The notes beneath the pieces are model-generated. The model did no database searches and was not told where the DNA came from. It saw only the letters and a program-made list of their open reading frames with translations. The translations under genes were made by a program, and so were the position numbers. A stretch of 6,461 nucleotides of DNA from a bacterium (GTDB lineage Bacteria > Oederibacteriota > JAJYGY01): NCBI GenBank assembly GCA_021790555.1, contig JAJYGY010000339.1, positions 1 through 6,461 on the forward strand, in the 5' to 3' direction. Shown here piece by piece: positions 1-6,461 of this stretch; the stretch's first letter is position 1, and each line of letters starts with the position of its first letter.

Positions 1-864
1 GGGCAGATGCAGTATTCCACGCTTCCCGCCCCTGACGGCACCCTGCTCGACGACATCATCGTCTCCAAGATCGGCGAAGGCCGCTATTTCGTGGTGGTCA
101 ACGCCGCCAACGCCGAATCCGACTTCGCCTGGATGCGCCAGAATTCGGGGCGCTTCCCGGACCTTCAGCTCGAGTTCCTGCCCCGCGCCATGTTCGCCCT
201 GCAGGGCCCGGCCAGCCAGGCCATTCTGGCGGGCCTGACCGGCGCCGGACTGGACGCCCTGAAGTACTACCACCTGGCCGAGGCCCGCGTGGCCGGGGCC
301 GAGACCCTGCTTTCGCGTTCGGGCTACACGGGGGAGGACGGCTTCGAGATCTGCCTCGGAAACGCCGACGCCCCCGCCGTGTGGGAGGCCCTGATGGAGG
401 CCGGCAAGGCCGCCGGACTGAGGGCGATCGGCCTGGGCGCCCGCAACACCCTGCGCCTGGAGATGGGCTACGCCCTGTACGGCCACGAGATCGACCGCAC
501 CACCCACCCGCTGGAGGCGGGCCTGGGCTGGGTGGTGAAACTGGACAAGGGCGCCTTCACCGGCCGGGAGGCCCTGCTGGCCGCCAGGGCCGCCGCGCCC
601 AGGCGCGCCCTGGTGGGCTTCGAAATGCAGGACAAGGGCATCGGCCGCGACGGCTACGCCGTGGTGGACGGGCGGGGCCAGGCCCTGGGCCGGGTGACTT
701 CGGGCGCGCCCTCTCCCACGCTGGGCCGCGCCATCGGCATGGCCTACGTGCCGGCGGACCTGGCCAAGCCGGGCTGTGAAATCCTGGTGCAGGTGCGCGA
801 AAGGGCCCTGAGGGCGCGCGTGGTGCCCCGGCCCTTCGTGCCGCCCAAGGTGAGGAAGAACTGA
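1..864 (+). CDS. gcvT: Glycine cleavage system T-protein (aminomethyltransferase), 5'-truncated by window edge
   Basis: T-protein takes the aminomethyl group from the lipoyl arm of H-protein, releases ammonia and forms 5,10-methylene-tetrahydrofolate in the cytoplasm. The frame is open from base 1 and gives 287 residues. The family is usually about 360, so roughly 75 N-terminal residues lie outside the window, and the ATG at base 7 is internal rather than the true start. Visible family signatures, in order, are the GQMQYS/LLDDIIV segment, VVNAANAE, the RSGYTGEDGFEI motif (canonical R-x-GYTGEDGFEI), GLGARNTLRLEMG followed by LYGHEID, PLEAGLGW, and a C-terminal barrel domain ending near RPFVPPK. 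The gene ends 24 nt before gcvH and is evidently co-transcribed with it. Nothing suggests damage. Identification is firm; only the N-terminus is unknown. Confidence 0.96.
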   Translation, partial: GQMQYSTLPAPDGTLLDDIIVSKIGEGRYFVVVNAANAESDFAWMRQNSGRFPDLQLEFLPRAMFALQGPASQAILAGLTGAGLDALKYYHLAEARVAGAETLLSRSGYTGEDGFEICLGNADAPAVWEALMEAGKAAGLRAIGLGARNTLRLEMGYALYGHEIDRTTHPLEAGLGWVVKLDKGAFTGREALLAARAAAPRRALVGFEMQDKGIGRDGYAVVDGRGQALGRVTSGAPSPTLGRAIGMAYVPADLAKPGCEILVQVRERALRARVVPRPFVPPKVRKN

Positions 865-876
865 TCCATCCATTTT

Positions 877-883
877 CCGGAGG
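877..883 (+). promoter_or_regulatory. Ribosome binding site for gcvH
   Basis: CCGGAGG lies 5 nt before the GTG at 889. It is the best Shine-Dalgarno in the short gcvT-gcvH spacer and supports the GTG start. The resulting N-terminus places the SHEW motif at residues 12-15, as expected for H-proteins. Confidence 0.75.
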
Positions 884-888
884 CTTAA

Positions 889-1275
889 GTGGGGGTTCCC
901 GCGGACCTGAGGTACACCAAGAGCCATGAGTGGGCGCGCCTGGAAGGCGGCAAGGTGGTGGTGGGCATCACCGATTTCGCCGTGGCGGCCATCAAGGAGA
1001 TCGTCTTCCTGGAACTGCCGCCGCTGGGGCGTGCGGTGGAGGCGGCCAAGCCCTTCGGCGTCATCGAGTCGGTGAAGGCCGTCTTCGACCTGAAAGCCCC
1101 GGTGTCCGGCAAGGTGGCCGAGGTCAACGCCAAAATGGCGGAGGACTTCGAGGCCCTGGCCAGGGATCCCTTCGTCCAGGGCTGGCTGGTGAAGCTGGAG
1201 GCCCCGGGCGCGGACCTTTCGGGCCTGATGGACGCGGCGGCTTACGAGAAGTTCTGCGCCGAAGAACACCACTGA
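889..1275 (+). CDS. gcvH: Glycine cleavage system H-protein (lipoyl carrier)
   Basis: H-protein is the mobile lipoyl carrier that shuttles the aminomethyl intermediate between P-, T- and L-proteins. The product has 128 residues, the normal length. SHEW is at residues 12-15, followed by the VGITDFA segment. The lipoylation site is in ESVKAVFDLKAPVSG, with the modified lysine at K63, and DPF..GWLVKLE lies near the C-terminus. The region just before GWL reads EDFEALARDPF, which lacks the usual Pro-x-Leu-(hydrophobic)-Asn wording, a mild divergence. Translation begins at GTG behind a good ribosome binding site. The gene sits between gcvT and gcvPA with gaps of 24 and 15 nt. A lipoyl/octanoyl transferase later in the same operon is the probable source of its cofactor (inference from context). 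Confidence 0.96.
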   Translation: MGVPADLRYTKSHEWARLEGGKVVVGITDFAVAAIKEIVFLELPPLGRAVEAAKPFGVIESVKAVFDLKAPVSGKVAEVNAKMAEDFEALARDPFVQGWLVKLEAPGADLSGLMDAAAYEKFCAEEHH

Positions 1276-1290
1276 GTTTTCGAGGGATCC

Positions 1291-2648
<1,358 letters not shown>

Positions 2649-2652
<4 letters not shown>

Positions 2653-4109
2653 GCAGCGAACCCCTTATTTTCGAGCTCTCCAGCCCGGGCCGCCGGGCCT
2701 TCGACCTGCCCGCCCTGGACGTGCCGGAGGCCACCCTCCCCGGGGCCCTGCGCCGCGGCCGGGCGCCGGAACTGCCCGAGGTGTCCCAGCTGGACCTGGT
2801 GCGGCATTTCACCCACCTGTCGCAGCGCAACATGGGCATCGACACCAACTTCTACCCCCTGGGTTCCTGCACCATGAAGTACAACCCCAAGGTGAACGAG
2901 GACGTGGCCGCCCTGCCCGGCTTCGCCAACCTGCACCCCTACCAGAGCGGGGACACCGTGCAGGGCGCCCTGGAGGTGATGTTCGAGCTGGAGCGCTGGC
3001 TGGCCGAGATTTCGGGCATGGACGCCATCAGCCTGCAGCCCACGGCCGGCTCGCAGGGGGAGCTGACCGCCCTGTTCGTCTGCCGCGCCTACCACGAAAA
3101 GAAGGGGCGCCGTCCCCGCAAGGTGCTGGTGCCGGACAGCAGCCACGGCACCAACCCGGCCTCGGCGGCCCTGTGCGGCTACGAGGTCGAGACGGTGAAG
3201 TCCGACGACAAGGGGCATGTCGACCTGGAGGACCTGAAGGCCAGGCTTTCGCCGGACGTGGCCTGCCTGATGATGACCAATCCCAACACCGTGGGCGTGT
3301 TCGAGAAGGACGTGCGCGCCATCGCCGCGATGCTGCACGCCGTGGACGCCCAGCTCTACTACGACGGGGCCAACCTCAACGCCATCTGCGGCCTGGCCCG
3401 GCCCGGGGACATGGGCTGCGACATGATGCATTTCAACCTGCACAAGACCTTCTCCACCCCCCACGGCGGGGGCGGCCCGGGAGCCGGGCCCATCGGGGTG
3501 AAGGAGCACCTGCGGCCTTTCCTTCCGGTGCCCCGGGTGGAAAAGGACGCCTCGGGATACCACCTGAAGGAGGAGGGCTTCCCCGAAAGCATCGGCCGGG
3601 TGCGCTGCTTCTACGGCAATTTCGGCCTGCTGCTGCGGGGGCTGGTCTACATGCGCGCCCTGGGCGGCGACGGGCTTCCCGAGGTGGCCCGGGGGGCCGT
3701 GCTCAACGCCAATTACCTGCTGGCCCTGCTGAAGGACAGGTTCGAGGCCCCCTACGGCGACCGCTGCATGCACGAGTTCGTGCTGAGCGCCTCGCGGCAG
3801 AAGCGCGAAAACGGGGTCAGCGCCCTGGATTTCGCCAAGCGCCTGCTGGATTTCGGCTACCACGCGCCCACGGTCTACTTCCCCCTGATCGTGCCCGAGG
3901 CGCTGATGGTGGAGCCCACCGAGACCGAATCCAAGGAGACCCTGGACGCCTTCGCCGAAGTCCTGCGGGGAATCGCCCGCGAGGCCGTCGAAACGCCCGA
4001 ACTGCTGCGCCAGGCCCCGGTGAACACGGTGGTCGGCCGCCTGGACGAGGGCAAGGCGGCGCGGCAGCCGAACCTGAGATGGACCCCGTGTCCGCCCCCG
4101 CCCGCCTGA
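2649..4109 (+). CDS. gcvPB: Glycine dehydrogenase (decarboxylating) subunit 2, P-protein beta half
   Basis: This is the PLP-binding half of the split glycine decarboxylase, partner of GcvPA. From the GTG at 2649 it has 486 residues, the normal size. Family signatures are NMGIDTNFYPLGSCTMKYNPK (ending near residue 80, with LGSCTMKY at 71-78), QPTAGSQGEL, SSHGTNPASAA (H166 onward, near the cofactor site), and MTNPNTVGVFE. The HFNLHKTFSTPHGGGGPG motif contains K266, the Schiff-base lysine expected to bind PLP. The frame stays open far upstream of 2649 in the GC-rich third phase, but the residues encoded there are composition-driven and overlap gcvH and gcvPA. The strong ribosome binding site and GTGA overlap define the start. 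Its 3' end overlaps the start of the next gene by about 31 nt. All catalytic motifs look intact. Confidence 0.96.
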
Positions 4110-4849
4110 TCGTCTCCGGCCCCCAGGAGGGGGCCAGGAACATGGCCCTGGATTCCGCCCTGATGGAATGCATGCCCGCCGGCGGGGTGCCGGTGCTGCG
4201 CCTGTACGCCTGGTCGCGGCCCACGCTTTCGCTCGGATATTTCCAGAAGCCCGGCGAGGTGGCCGACCTGGACTTCGCCGGCAGGGCCGGGGTGGACCTG
4301 GTGCGGCGGCCCACGGGCGGCGGCGCCATCCTGCACCACCTGGAACTGACCCTCTGCCTGGTCCTGCCCGCCGGGCACGCCCTGCTGGAGGGGAGCGTGC
4401 CGGATTCCTACCTGCGCCTGGGCCGGCCGGTGGTGGAGGCGCTGCGCGGCCTGGGCCTGGAGGCCTCCTTCCGCGGCGGCGGGGCGGGGGAGAGGCACGC
4501 GGCCAACTGCTTTTCCGGCCTGGCCTGCCCGGACGTGGTGGTGGGGGGCCGCAAGATCTTCGGCAGCGCCCAGCGCCGGCGGCGCCAGGCCGGGCTCTTC
4601 CACGGGTCGCTCCTGCTGGACCTGGACGAGGCCCTGTGGCGGGGCGTGTTCGGGCCCAACCTGGGCGGCGGCTTCACCAGCCTGGGACGGGAACTGGGGA
4701 GGGAGGCGGGCTGGGAGGACCTGGCTGCCAGGATCGCCGGAGGGTACCGGGGCCTGCTGGGGGACCTTCGGGAAGGGAGCCTGGAGGCCGCCGAAGCCGA
4801 AAGGGCGGCCGCCCTGGAGCCCTCCTTTTCGCCTCCGGCCGCCTCCTGA
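4079..4849 (+). CDS. LipM-like octanoyltransferase / lipoate-protein ligase A family
   Basis: This 256-residue protein belongs to the biotin/lipoate ligase fold family. It probably attaches an octanoyl or lipoyl group to H-protein, the product of a gene in the same operon. Visible motifs are an N-terminal strand RLIVSG, NMALDSALM (residues 21-29), PTLSLGYFQ, the substrate-site motif RRPTGGGAILHH, and GGRKIFGSAQRRRR with the family lysine at K159, then FHGSLLLDLD. Cys144 in NCF lies exactly 15 residues before K159. This is the spacing I recall for the nucleophilic Cys and lysine of Bacillus LipM, and ATP-dependent LplA ligases lack that Cys. This favours octanoyl-ACP transfer, though ligase activity cannot be excluded. 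The ATG at 4079 overlaps gcvPB by 31 nt and has a weak ribosome binding site. GTG at 4088 is an alternative. ATG 4142 has AGGAGG at 4125-4130 but would remove the conserved first strand. Confidence 0.85.
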   Translation: MDPVSAPARLIVSGPQEGARNMALDSALMECMPAGGVPVLRLYAWSRPTLSLGYFQKPGEVADLDFAGRAGVDLVRRPTGGGAILHHLELTLCLVLPAGHALLEGSVPDSYLRLGRPVVEALRGLGLEASFRGGGAGERHAANCFSGLACPDVVVGGRKIFGSAQRRRRQAGLFHGSLLLDLDEALWRGVFGPNLGGGFTSLGRELGREAGWEDLAARIAGGYRGLLGDLREGSLEAAEAERAAALEPSFSPPAAS

Positions 4850-4861
4850 CGCGGCCGCGGC

Positions 4862-4880
4862 CCCCTGGACAAACCAGGGG
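4862..4880 (+). terminator. Hairpin after the gcv operon, weak terminator candidate
   Basis: CCCCTGG and CCAGGGG form a perfect 7-bp stem around an ACAAA loop, 12 nt after the stop codon of the lipoyl transferase gene. The downstream bases (CGGCGTTGTAACG) contain no real T-run, so intrinsic termination would be weak. It may instead act as a 3'-end stabilising hairpin, or it may be chance in GC-rich DNA. Confidence 0.35.
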
Positions 4881-4924
4881 CGGCGTTGTAACGTAATGGG
4901 GAGTGACGGGAAGATACCTTCTAC

Positions 4925-4930
4925 GGAGGA
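4925..4930 (+). promoter_or_regulatory. Ribosome binding site choosing the start of the CxxC protein
   Basis: GGAGGA lies 4 nt before the ATG at 4935. The in-frame ATG at 4896 has no comparable site, so the 83-residue product is preferred over the 96-residue one. Confidence 0.8.
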
Positions 4931-4934
4931 CTTT

Positions 4935-5186
4935 ATGGAAAATTCGGACCTGACACAAGCCGCTCCGGCGGGGGTCGCGGACAAGAAGTTCCGCGGGGAC
5001 ATGACGGTGGGCGAGGCCATGCAGCTGCATCCCCGCGCCCGCGAGGTCTTCGCCGGCTTCCACCTGGGCGGCTGCTCGCACTGCTCCATCAGCGAGTTCG
5101 AGACCGTGGAGCAGATCTGCGAGGGCTACGGCGTGCCCATGGACATGCTGCTGGGTTCGCTGAACTCCCTTTTTGAGATGAAGTAA
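4935..5186 (+). CDS. DUF1858-type small CxxC protein (hybrid-cluster-protein-associated disulfide domain)
   Basis: This is an 83-residue cytoplasmic protein with no signal peptide or membrane segment. After a short polar N-terminus, residues 23-80 match the DUF1858 pattern: MTVGEAMQLHPRAREVF, then GGCSHCS with Cys47 and Cys50 forming a CxxC pair, then a helical tail ending LLGSLNSLF. Cys62 is a third cysteine. Family members occur alone or fused to redox and hybrid-cluster proteins in anaerobes. A thiol/disulfide or metal-related role is the usual suggestion, but the function is not established. Translation should begin at 4935, where a strong GGAGGA site precedes ATG. The gene is flanked by a weak hairpin upstream and a strong terminator downstream, so it may be its own transcription unit. 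The spacer before it is visibly less GC-rich, as a promoter region would be, but no convincing -35/-10 pair can be read. Confidence 0.85.
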   Translation: MENSDLTQAAPAGVADKKFRGDMTVGEAMQLHPRAREVFAGFHLGGCSHCSISEFETVEQICEGYGVPMDMLLGSLNSLFEMK

Positions 5187-5203
5187 GGGTCTTTTCACGG
5201 CCG

Positions 5204-5241
5204 GGCCCATCTTCGCAACCAGGAGGTGGGCCTTTTTGTTT
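5204..5241 (+). terminator. Strong intrinsic (rho-independent) terminator
   Basis: Arms 5204-5214 (GGCCCATCTTC) and 5222-5232 (GGAGGTGGGCC) pair over 11 bp, counting two G-U wobbles, around a 7-nt loop. TTTTTGTTT follows immediately at 5233-5241. It begins 17 nt after the stop codon of the CxxC protein and should end that transcript, separating it from the peroxiredoxin unit. Confidence 0.9.
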
Positions 5242-5269
5242 GCCGGCCGCCCCGGTTGGGCGGCCCGGC
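5242..5269 (+). other. GC-rich hairpin directly behind the terminator
   Basis: GCCGGCCGCCC (5242-5252) pairs with GGGCGGCCCGGC (5258-5269), giving 11 bp with a single bulged C around a CGGTT loop. No T-run follows. It could be a structured leader for the peroxiredoxin gene or chance self-complementarity in very GC-rich DNA. Nothing identifies it as a riboswitch. Confidence 0.4.
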
Positions 5270-5287
5270 GGATGGCGGAACCCACGC

Positions 5288-5292
5288 GGAGG
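5288..5292 (+). promoter_or_regulatory. Ribosome binding site for the peroxiredoxin gene
   Basis: GGAGG lies 7 nt before the ATG at 5300. It selects this start over the in-frame TTG at 5240, which falls inside the terminator's T-run. Confidence 0.8.
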
Positions 5293-5299
5293 TGCCAAC

Positions 5300-5845
5300 A
5301 TGCCCGTGACCAGGAAGAAGAAAAGCGCGGCGCCCGCCGGGGTCGCCAAGTCCCCGGCTCCCCGGGGCGGATCCGGCGGCCTGAAGGTGAAGGAAGGGGA
5401 CCGGGCGCCGGACTTCAGCGTGGCCGGCTCCAACGGAAAGAAGGTCTCGCTGAAGGACTACCGGGGCAGCGCCGTGGTGCTCTACTTCTACCCCAAGGAC
5501 GACACGCCCGGGTGCACGGTGGAGGCCTGCGAATTCGGCGCCGGCCACGGCAAGTTCGAAAAGGCCGGGGCCGTGGTGCTGGGGGTCTCGCCCGATTCCC
5601 TGGCCAGCCACGACAAGTTCATCACCAAGTTCAAGCTTCCCTTCGTCCTGCTGGCGGACGAGGAGAAGAAGGTGGCCGGGCTCTACGGCACCTGGACCCA
5701 GAAGAGCATGTACGGCCTGAAGTACATGGGCATGCAGCGCTCCACCTTCCTCGTCGGCAGGGACGGCCGCGTCGCCCGCGTCTGGCCCAAGGTGAGCCCC
5801 AAGGGGCACGCCGCGGAAGTGCTGGCGGCGATCGCGGAACTGTAA
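5300..5845 (+). CDS. bcp: Thioredoxin-dependent thiol peroxidase (peroxiredoxin, Bcp/PrxQ type)
   Basis: Bcp enzymes reduce hydrogen peroxide and organic hydroperoxides using thioredoxin. The 181-residue product has APDF at 36-39, a YFYPKDDTPGCTVEAC active-site segment with peroxidatic Cys72, and Cys77 five residues later. That C-x4-C layout is typical of atypical two-Cys Bcp. QRSTFLV carries the conserved Arg147 of the active site. It is about 25 residues longer than the E. coli protein because of an N-terminal extension rich in Lys, Ala, Pro and Gly (MPVTRKKKSAAPAG...), which has no hydrophobic stretch and so is not a Sec signal. The start at 5300 is supported by GGAGG. A pterin-family gene follows 9 nt later and is probably in the same transcript, which in an anaerobe would place peroxide defence beside pterin metabolism without proving a functional link. 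Confidence 0.95.
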   Translation: MPVTRKKKSAAPAGVAKSPAPRGGSGGLKVKEGDRAPDFSVAGSNGKKVSLKDYRGSAVVLYFYPKDDTPGCTVEACEFGAGHGKFEKAGAVVLGVSPDSLASHDKFITKFKLPFVLLADEEKKVAGLYGTWTQKSMYGLKYMGMQRSTFLVGRDGRVARVWPKVSPKGHAAEVLAAIAEL

Positions 5846-5850
5846 GGAGG
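5844..5850 (+). promoter_or_regulatory. Ribosome binding site for the first PTPS-family gene
   Basis: AAGGAGG overlaps the TAA stop of the peroxiredoxin gene and lies 4 nt before the ATG at 5855. It supports this start and coupled translation of the two genes. Confidence 0.82.
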
Positions 5851-5854
5851 CGGG

Positions 5855-6232
5855 ATGCGGGTTGGGATCATCGACCACATGGACTGCGCCCACGCCCTTC
5901 CGGGCATCGACGGGGGGGAAGGGGTCCACGGCCACACCTACAAGGTGGAGGTGGTGGTGCAGGGGGACTACAAGGGTGGGATGCTGATCGACTTCAAGGC
6001 CCTGCGCGAACAGGCCAGGCAGGCCATGGCCGCCTTCGACCACCGGAACCTCAACGAAGTGCTTTCCTTTCCCAGCGTCGAAAACCTGTGCCTGGCCATC
6101 TTCCACGACCTGGCGGCCCGGCAGCCCGGCCTTGTCAGCGTGAGGCTGTGGGAGGGGGCCACCAAGTGGGCCGAGGTGAACCTGGACGATCCCAGCCCCC
6201 GGAAGGAACCGCCCCGGGTTGTCCGCCCCTGA
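5855..6232 (+). CDS. 6-pyruvoyl-tetrahydropterin synthase family protein, PTPS-III-like
   Basis: This 125-residue protein has the fold signatures of the PTPS/QueD family. His13 (in DCAHALPG), His25 and His27 (VHGHTY) are the expected zinc ligands. GGMLIDFKALR, FDHRNLNE (Asp62-His63) and FPSVEN with Glu76 follow, and VRLWEGATKWAEV carries Glu100. The catalytic Cys of QueD and classical PTPS, normally four residues before HGH, is replaced by Gly21. Instead Glu22 gives ExxHGH, the signature of PTPS-III, which makes 6-hydroxymethyl-dihydropterin from dihydroneopterin and can replace FolB in folate synthesis. By that rule a folate role is predicted (inference). A queuosine or other pterin role is the alternative. 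A further cysteine, Cys11, lies two residues before His13. The gene follows bcp by 9 nt and precedes a paralog by 38 nt. Automatic annotation would probably call it 6-carboxytetrahydropterin synthase. Confidence 0.87.
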   Translation: MRVGIIDHMDCAHALPGIDGGEGVHGHTYKVEVVVQGDYKGGMLIDFKALREQARQAMAAFDHRNLNEVLSFPSVENLCLAIFHDLAARQPGLVSVRLWEGATKWAEVNLDDPSPRKEPPRVVRP

Positions 6233-6255
6233 ACGATTGATGCACCTGCAACTAA

Positions 6256-6461
6256 ATGGTTGGGGATGCCATGAGACTGAGGGTCGAAGACAGTTTTGAC
6301 GCCGCCACCTCGCTTCCGGGGCACGACCGTTGCGCGGCCCTGCACGGCCACACCTACCGGGTGGAGATGCAGGCGCTGGGCGAGGAGAAGGACGGCGTGC
6401 TGACCGATTTCCGCGACCTGAAGCGCGCCCTGCGCGCCGAGCTGGACCGCTTTGACCACAA
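6256..6461 (+). CDS. queD: Second PTPS/QueD-family protein, 3'-truncated by window edge
   Basis: The gene runs off the window after about 63 codons counted from ATG 6271. ATG 6256, directly behind an in-frame TAA, is an alternative start that adds five residues; GGGGAT at 6262-6267 slightly favours 6271. Numbering from 6271, the protein aligns without gaps to the preceding paralog: VEDSFDAATSLPGHDRC, then LHGHTYRVE with His25 and His27, DGVLTDFRDLKRAL, and FDH at the edge. Cys21 gives CxxxHGH, the QueD/PTPS-I catalytic signature, so 6-carboxytetrahydropterin synthase (queuosine pathway) is the likeliest call. The first zinc ligand, expected as His at residue 13, is Thr here; His18 lies nearby. 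The missing part should carry the C-terminal Glu motifs. The symbol is tentative. Confidence 0.78.
   Translation, partial: MVGDAMRLRVEDSFDAATSLPGHDRCAALHGHTYRVEMQALGEEKDGVLTDFRDLKRALRAELDRFDH

Noticed and set aside
4886..4918. Possible promoter TTGTAA ... GATACC before the CxxC gene
   Set aside because: The spacing is about 21 nt and the -10 match is poor. The local drop in GC content is suggestive, but no acceptable -35/-10 pair can be read.
4896..4934. Upstream ATG giving a 96-residue CxxC protein
   Set aside because: It has no ribosome binding site, whereas ATG 4935 has GGAGGA at ideal distance, and the extra residues add no conserved sequence.
3875..5089. 404-codon open frame on the minus strand
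   Set aside because: It spans the 3' end of gcvPB, the lipoyl transferase and half of the CxxC gene on the opposite strand, and shows no domain signature.
5240..5299. TTG start extending the peroxiredoxin by 20 residues
   Set aside because: It begins in the terminator's T-run and reads through the following hairpin; ATG 5300 has a proper ribosome binding site.
5195..6106. 303-codon open frame on the minus strand, His/Val/Gly-rich
   Set aside because: It is antisense to bcp and the first PTPS gene, both of which carry clear catalytic motifs, and its His-rich look comes from reading GTG/GCC-type codons backwards.
6237..6257. Possible promoter TTGATG ... CTAAAT between the two PTPS genes
   Set aside because: The elements are only 9 nt apart, too close for a sigma70-type promoter.

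Overview
The window is GC-rich (well over 60% G+C by eye, with strong third-position G/C preference). It is densely coded, and every supported gene lies on the + strand. The split glycine decarboxylase (gcvPA/gcvPB), the lipoyl-transfer gene directly behind it, and a small DUF1858-type CxxC protein suggest a high-GC anaerobe, most likely a Desulfovibrio-like sulfate reducer. That assignment is inference from gene order and composition; no rRNA or other taxonomic marker is present.

Region 1 (1-4849) is a glycine cleavage operon: gcvT (5' end outside the window), gcvH, gcvPA, gcvPB and a lipoyl/octanoyl transferase. The genes are tightly packed: a 24-nt gap, a 15-nt gap, a GTGA stop/start overlap, then an overlap of about 31 nt. 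Three consecutive genes start with GTG. P-protein (PA+PB) decarboxylates glycine onto the lipoyl arm of H-protein, and T-protein passes the methylene group to tetrahydrofolate. The last gene probably supplies the octanoyl/lipoyl group that H-protein needs at Lys63. The L-protein (dihydrolipoamide dehydrogenase) and lipoyl synthase are not in the window. A glycine riboswitch, if there is one, would lie upstream of gcvT and out of view.

Region 2 (4850-5241) has a short, less GC-rich spacer with a modest hairpin. It is followed by an 83-residue CxxC protein of the DUF1858 type with its own strong Shine-Dalgarno and a very good intrinsic terminator.

Region 3 (5242-6461) holds a bcp-type peroxiredoxin and, 9 nt behind it, a 6-pyruvoyl-tetrahydropterin-synthase (PTPS) family gene. 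After a 38-nt gap comes a second PTPS paralog that runs off the window. The two paralogs align without gaps over their first 30 or so residues but differ at catalytic and metal positions. The first has the ExxHGH signature of PTPS-III (folate-type) and no catalytic Cys. The second has the CxxxHGH signature of QueD/PTPS-I, but a Thr stands where the first zinc-ligand His is expected. This pair is the most unusual feature of the window. Otherwise the region looks like ordinary housekeeping metabolism, with no mobile element, CRISPR array, tRNA or rRNA.
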